NCBI RefSeq assembly: GCF_032163395.1 | Contig: NZ_CP119968.1 | Coordinates: forward strand, 3,250,001-3,314,000 | Origin: Gloeocapsopsis dulcis | Lineage (GTDB): Bacteria; Cyanobacteriota; Cyanobacteriia; Cyanobacteriales; Chroococcidiopsidaceae | Length of the DNA: 64,000 nt | Direction of reading: 5' to 3' | Part shown: one piece after another, positions 60,898-64,000 of the stretch | Position numbering within the stretch: position 1 is the stretch's first letter | How the letters are laid out: each line of letters begins with the position of its first letter | Position numbers and translations under genes: made by a program | The notes under the pieces: generated by a model | The model's input: only the letters and a program-made list of their open reading frames with translations | What the model was told of the DNA's origin: nothing | The model's database searches: none

Positions 60898-62274
60898 TTA
60901 AAAGATCAAAGAAAGAAGTTTGTATATTAAACGAAATAGCGCTGTAAAAGCGATCGCTGCTGCACCTGTTACTAAGGCAACAAGCAATATACTTGAAATT
61001 GTCTGTCCATTTGGCGATGCTGGAAGAAATAGAATAATTGCCAACGTCACACCAATCAAAATTAATAAATCTTTAATATCAAGCCAGCGTCGAGTTTGGG
61101 CAAAAATAAGTATCCCTAAGATGAACGCAGTTACTGCTAATGTAATAGGTAGCGAATTAAGTAATTCGTAGATAGTAATTCCCAGCAAACCCCCCTCAAA
61201 TCCACTCAATCCTGCACCTGCTACCAACTCCAATGTCGAAAATGTGGGTTGGCGTGATAGTGGCTGATTTGAGTAAGGTACTGCCTTAGCGGTACGAGGA
61301 GGCGGCGGAGATACAGGTGGAGGTGTTGTCGCTGAGGCGATTGCGGATAATACTTCCGAGGCAGATTGAAAGCGTTGATTCGGTGTGACTAACAGCATGC
61401 GATCGAGAATATCAGCGATCGCTGAGGGAACATTAGCATTTGTTCGCCAGTTCCAGCGATTGTTGTAAGCATCAAACAATTCAGCAGGTTCTTTGCCTGT
61501 GAGTAAGATGACAGCAGTCACTGCTAAGGCATACAAATCAGTTGATGGATAAACATTCCCACCAGACATTTGTTCGGGTGGTGCGTATCCCTGTGAATAA
61601 ATTCCTGTTGAACCTTTTATGGAAACTGCAGTTGTTACTTGTTTAACTGCACCAAAATCGAGCAAATAAAGCCGCCCATTGCGATGGCGCATGATATTAG
61701 AAGGTTTGATGTCGCGATGAATCGAACCGTGTTCGTGAATAAACTGCAGTACAGGGAGAATTCCCTGCAGTAATGCCACCACTTCGCTAGCGGAAAACTT
61801 GCCTTTTTCTTGTAATTCCTCCTCTAAATTTTTGCCATCAATGTATTCCTGTACCAAATAGAAAAATTTGTCTTGCCTGTTGGGTTGTAAACTCGGAACC
61901 GTTAATTCAAAAAAAGCATATAAGTTGGGAATTTGGTCATGTTGGTTGCCTAATTCCTCTAAAACTTCAGCTTCCCGTTCAAACAATTGCTGGGCAATTT
62001 GTAGTTGAGTTTGAGTTAAGGTGCCAGAAGGCTGAAATTGCTTAACAACACAGCGTCGCATTCCTGGAGTATAGCGATCGCGAGCTAAGAATGCTGCGCC
62101 AAAACCCCCTTTGCCAAGTAATTTTAACGGTAGATAGCGTCCGACTAAGATCAACGGCATTCCGCAAGCAGTGCAGTATTTTTGTTGAATCGTTTTTAGC
62201 GTTGCGCTATCATCTAAATCCGCAAAATAATTTTGGGGGCGAGAACAACCAGAACGAGTGCAGAAGATTTCCAT
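60898..62274 (-). CDS. Membrane-bound Ser/Thr protein kinase with zinc ribbon
   Basis: A 458-residue protein. A split zinc-binding element opens it (CTRSGCSRPQNYF, then KYCTACGMPL, residues 5-40). The Hanks-type kinase spans about 45-310: GKGGFGAAFLARD, VVKQF with the ATP lysine, HRDIKPSNIM near 165, DFGAVKQV and APEQMSGG. After a Pro-rich linker, about four transmembrane segments (from LGITIYELLNSLPITLAVTAFILGIL to the end) anchor it. It probably senses something at the membrane. Its zinc ribbon and kinase pattern resemble the FHA kinase at 18370. Confidence 0.9.
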   Translation of the reverse strand: MEIFCTRSGCSRPQNYFADLDDSATLKTIQQKYCTACGMPLILVGRYLPLKLLGKGGFGAAFLARDRYTPGMRRCVVKQFQPSGTLTQTQLQIAQQLFEREAEVLEELGNQHDQIPNLYAFFELTVPSLQPNRQDKFFYLVQEYIDGKNLEEELQEKGKFSASEVVALLQGILPVLQFIHEHGSIHRDIKPSNIMRHRNGRLYLLDFGAVKQVTTAVSIKGSTGIYSQGYAPPEQMSGGNVYPSTDLYALAVTAVILLTGKEPAELFDAYNNRWNWRTNANVPSAIADILDRMLLVTPNQRFQSASEVLSAIASATTPPPVSPPPPRTAKAVPYSNQPLSRQPTFSTLELVAGAGLSGFEGGLLGITIYELLNSLPITLAVTAFILGILIFAQTRRWLDIKDLLILIGVTLAIILFLPASPNGQTISSILLVALVTGAAAIAFTALFRLIYKLLSLIF

Positions 62275-62326
62275 GAATCGAGATTGGGGCTAAAGATTGT
62301 TTTAACACCAAATTCCCATCATGCAA

Positions 62327-63337
62327 CTATCCTCCAGCTGAGCTTGGCGTGACTTCTTCTTCATCAAAATCAGGTACGATTGGGCGTTGCGATTTCAACA
62401 CATCCTTATTCCAGCCTGGTTTAGCAAATTGCGGTAAAATTTCGTTGATGAATGCTTCTGCGGCTTTAGAGCGGTAACGGTTCGGGTTAACAATGACCGA
62501 CAACGTCCGCTTGACAACTACACCTTCAATATTGGCACGATGCAATCCTCCCATTTGCAATTCTTTAGCGATCGCTGTAATCGAAACGAAGGCAGCTCCC
62601 AGCCCTGATTGCACGGCATTTTTGATCGCTTCAATCGAGTTGAGTTCCATTTCAATTTTGAGACGACGTGTATCAATATCACAGCGCGTTAGTACTTGGT
62701 CGATCACCTTACGAATTGTGGATTGTGAGTCAAGGGCAATAAATTGTAACTTGTAAAGATCGTCTTTGTAGATTGTGTCTAGCTTCGCAAAGGGATGAGA
62801 CATTGGTAAAATCAGTGCTAGCTCATCTTCCGCATAGGGAATTATTTCTAGTGAGTCTTGCAATTCAGTTGGTACTTCACCGCCAATAATAGCCAGATCG
62901 ACTTGTCCATTGGCTACACTCCAAGCTGTACGCCTTGTGGAATGAACGTGCAACTGAACTGCCACATCAGGATACTGTCGTCGGAACAAACCAATCATCC
63001 TTGGTAACAGGTAAGTTCCTGTTGTTTGCGAGGCACCGACGATTAACGTACCGCCTTGGAGGTTTTGGAGGTCTTCAATAGCGCGACAGGTTTCCTGGCA
63101 AAGCGTGAGAATTTTCTCACCATAGCTGAGGAGGAGATAACCTGCTTCTGTTAGTTGTGCTCGGCGTCCTCCTCTGTCGAACAAAGGGACATCCAACTGT
63201 CGCTCTAAGTTTTGCACTTGGAGACTCACAGCAGGCTGCGAGACGTAGAGACTATCAGCGGCACGCTTGAAGCTCCCTTCGGCAGCGATCGCTTTGAGAA
63301 TGCGTAACTGATCTAATGTGAACGGAAGGTCAGACAT
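62327..63337 (-). CDS. rbcR: LysR-type regulator RbcR/Ycf30
   Basis: A 336-residue LysR regulator. [45 protein letters not shown] is the HTH (residues 1-60), and the effector domain runs from about 95 to 300 ([15 protein letters not shown] onwards). It matches the RbcR family, the activator of CO2-fixation and NDH genes in cyanobacteria and plastids, in length and text. I start at the ATG at 63337, with an upstream in-frame extension to 63454 that is not family sequence. An NnrU-family gene lies divergently upstream. That arrangement, with ndhF often beyond it, is known in cyanobacteria. The regulator probably senses metabolites such as 2-phosphoglycolate-related compounds or NADPH; that is not visible here. 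Confidence 0.9.
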   Translation of the reverse strand: MSDLPFTLDQLRILKAIAAEGSFKRAADSLYVSQPAVSLQVQNLERQLDVPLFDRGGRRAQLTEAGYLLLSYGEKILTLCQETCRAIEDLQNLQGGTLIVGASQTTGTYLLPRMIGLFRRQYPDVAVQLHVHSTRRTAWSVANGQVDLAIIGGEVPTELQDSLEIIPYAEDELALILPMSHPFAKLDTIYKDDLYKLQFIALDSQSTIRKVIDQVLTRCDIDTRRLKIEMELNSIEAIKNAVQSGLGAAFVSITAIAKELQMGGLHRANIEGVVVKRTLSVIVNPNRYRSKAAEAFINEILPQFAKPGWNKDVLKSQRPIVPDFDEEEVTPSSAGG

Positions 63338-63541
63338 ACAGCTAAACCCACGAAGATGAAAGGAGACTTCAGGCAACCAATCTGGCTTAGGGGTCATACC
63401 TAGATGGTTCATAGCCTGCTTGTTTAGGAGACTTAATCTAGTTGACACTATCACAACTCATTCTGATTAAATCGATCCTGTTGAATACTTTGTGCTATTG
63501 GTTGTACTGCACGCTAGTTTTCTTCTAACAACTTTATTTAC

Positions 63542-64000
63542 ATGATTTTCGCTTGGTGGACGCCCAGTCATTTCATCATGCTGGGGCTTTTAATCGGATT
63601 TGCGATCGCTCACAGTGGTTTAGCAGCATTGCGACCTTGGGCAGAAAAACGCATTGGTGCGCGACTTTATCGTATTGTCTTTGCTTTGGTAAGTTTGCCA
63701 TTGGCAGTTGTTTTAATCATTTACTTTATCAATCACAGGTACGAAGGCTGGCAGTTGTGGCAAGTCCAAGGAGTTCCAGGGGTAGAATCAGTCGTTTGGG
63801 TGTTGTCAGCTATTTCTTTTTTATTCCTTTATCCAGCTACGTTCAATCTACTAGAAATTGCCGCCATTCAGAAACCCCAAGTTCATCTTTATGAAACTGG
63901 CATTATTCGCGTTACTCGTCATCCACAAATGGTAGGTCAAATTATCTGGTGCATTGCCCATACCCTGTGGTTGGGAACAACGTTTACACTCGTGACTTCT
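63542..64000 (+). CDS. NnrU-family membrane protein (3' end outside window)
   Basis: The first 153 codons are open to the window edge. MIFAWWTPSHFIMLGLLIGFAIAHSGLAALRPWAE starts with a membrane segment containing His25, and further membrane helices follow (IVFALVSLPLAVVLIIYF, VVWVLSAISFLFLY). HPQMVGQIIWCIAHTLWLGTTF near residue 130 is the NnrU/isoprenylcysteine-methyltransferase-like motif. In proteobacteria NnrU is linked with nitrite/NO respiration; in cyanobacteria the role is not known. It is divergent from rbcR with 204 bases between the starts. Confidence 0.88.
   Translation, partial: MIFAWWTPSHFIMLGLLIGFAIAHSGLAALRPWAEKRIGARLYRIVFALVSLPLAVVLIIYFINHRYEGWQLWQVQGVPGVESVVWVLSAISFLFLYPATFNLLEIAAIQKPQVHLYETGIIRVTRHPQMVGQIIWCIAHTLWLGTTFTLVTS

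Noticed and set aside
1-64000. tRNA, rRNA, tmRNA or CRISPR array
   Set aside because: I looked for T-arm GTTCRA patterns, rRNA text and direct repeat-spacer series in the spacers and saw none.

Overview
This window is cyanobacterial chromosome. The octamer GCGATCGC (HIP1) recurs throughout. Marker genes include the photosystem I assembly factor Ycf3, an RbcR/Ycf30-type LysR regulator next to an NnrU-family gene, a DevH-like relative of NtcA, two DUF4327-like proteins, a DUF751-rbfA pair and the cobalamin genes cobN and cbiD. The large share of zinc-ribbon/FHA kinases, WD40-STAND proteins and polysaccharide genes fits a large-genome, sheath-forming lineage (Chroococcidiopsis/Gloeocapsa-like); that placement is inference. 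I saw no rRNA or tRNA gene and no CRISPR array.

Layout. (1) 1-15305 is an accessory surface-polysaccharide region. On the minus strand are two family 2 glycosyltransferases, a STAS domain fused to a polyprenyl-phosphate sugar-phosphate transferase, and an Alg13/Alg14 (PssE/PssD)-like pair. A 1.5 kb gene-free stretch, a ribbon-helix-helix-like protein and a 1183-residue STAND NTPase (HTH, NB-ARC, 14 WD40 repeats) follow. Then come two divergent paralogous family 4 glycosyltransferases separated by a decayed gene, a SAM methyltransferase and a sulfotransferase. From about 9751 to 16150 there are no HIP1 sites and the DNA is AT-rich, suggesting acquired DNA. The set suggests a tailored, possibly sulfated, polysaccharide with the STAND protein as a candidate regulator. 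(2) 15659-21155 holds a pseudouridine synthase, a PP2C phosphatase/FHA-kinase signalling pair and small conserved proteins. (3) 21645-22555 is a decayed IS1-family element that keeps a -1 frameshift signal. (4) 22570-29480 holds a dihydroorotase-like protein lacking metal ligands, a double histidine phosphatase, a CPBP membrane protease and a second polysaccharide pair (family 2 glycosyltransferase and PIG-L deacetylase). (5) 29898-42912 holds aroA (with a strong hairpin at its start), glutathionyl-hydroquinone reductase, ycf3-gatC, a GrpB-like protein, Uma2, cobN, nanE, a Tat-exported phosphatase and an orphan Dam-type methylase. (6) 43133-57190 holds DUF751-rbfA-nagZ, a cation efflux protein, a HicA remnant, a Crp/Fnr regulator with a SnoaL protein, cbiD-guaA, an MFS transporter, moaA, rpsD, a Cys-repeat exported protein and a HAD phosphatase. 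(7) 57451-64000 holds an ArgRS-like protein lacking the catalytic core, a DevH-like regulator behind an NtcA-type site, a phosphate-binding protein, a membrane Ser/Thr kinase, rbcR and the start of an NnrU-family gene.

Most genes are ordinary cyanobacterial housekeeping or signalling genes. The least ordinary items are the STAND/sulfotransferase/STAS-transferase polysaccharide region, three family members that have lost catalytic residues or domains (dihydroorotase-like, ArgRS-like, Uma2), an intergenic repeat inserted in frame in cobN, and several families of short interspersed repeats. All functional calls come from reading motifs by eye; no database search was run.
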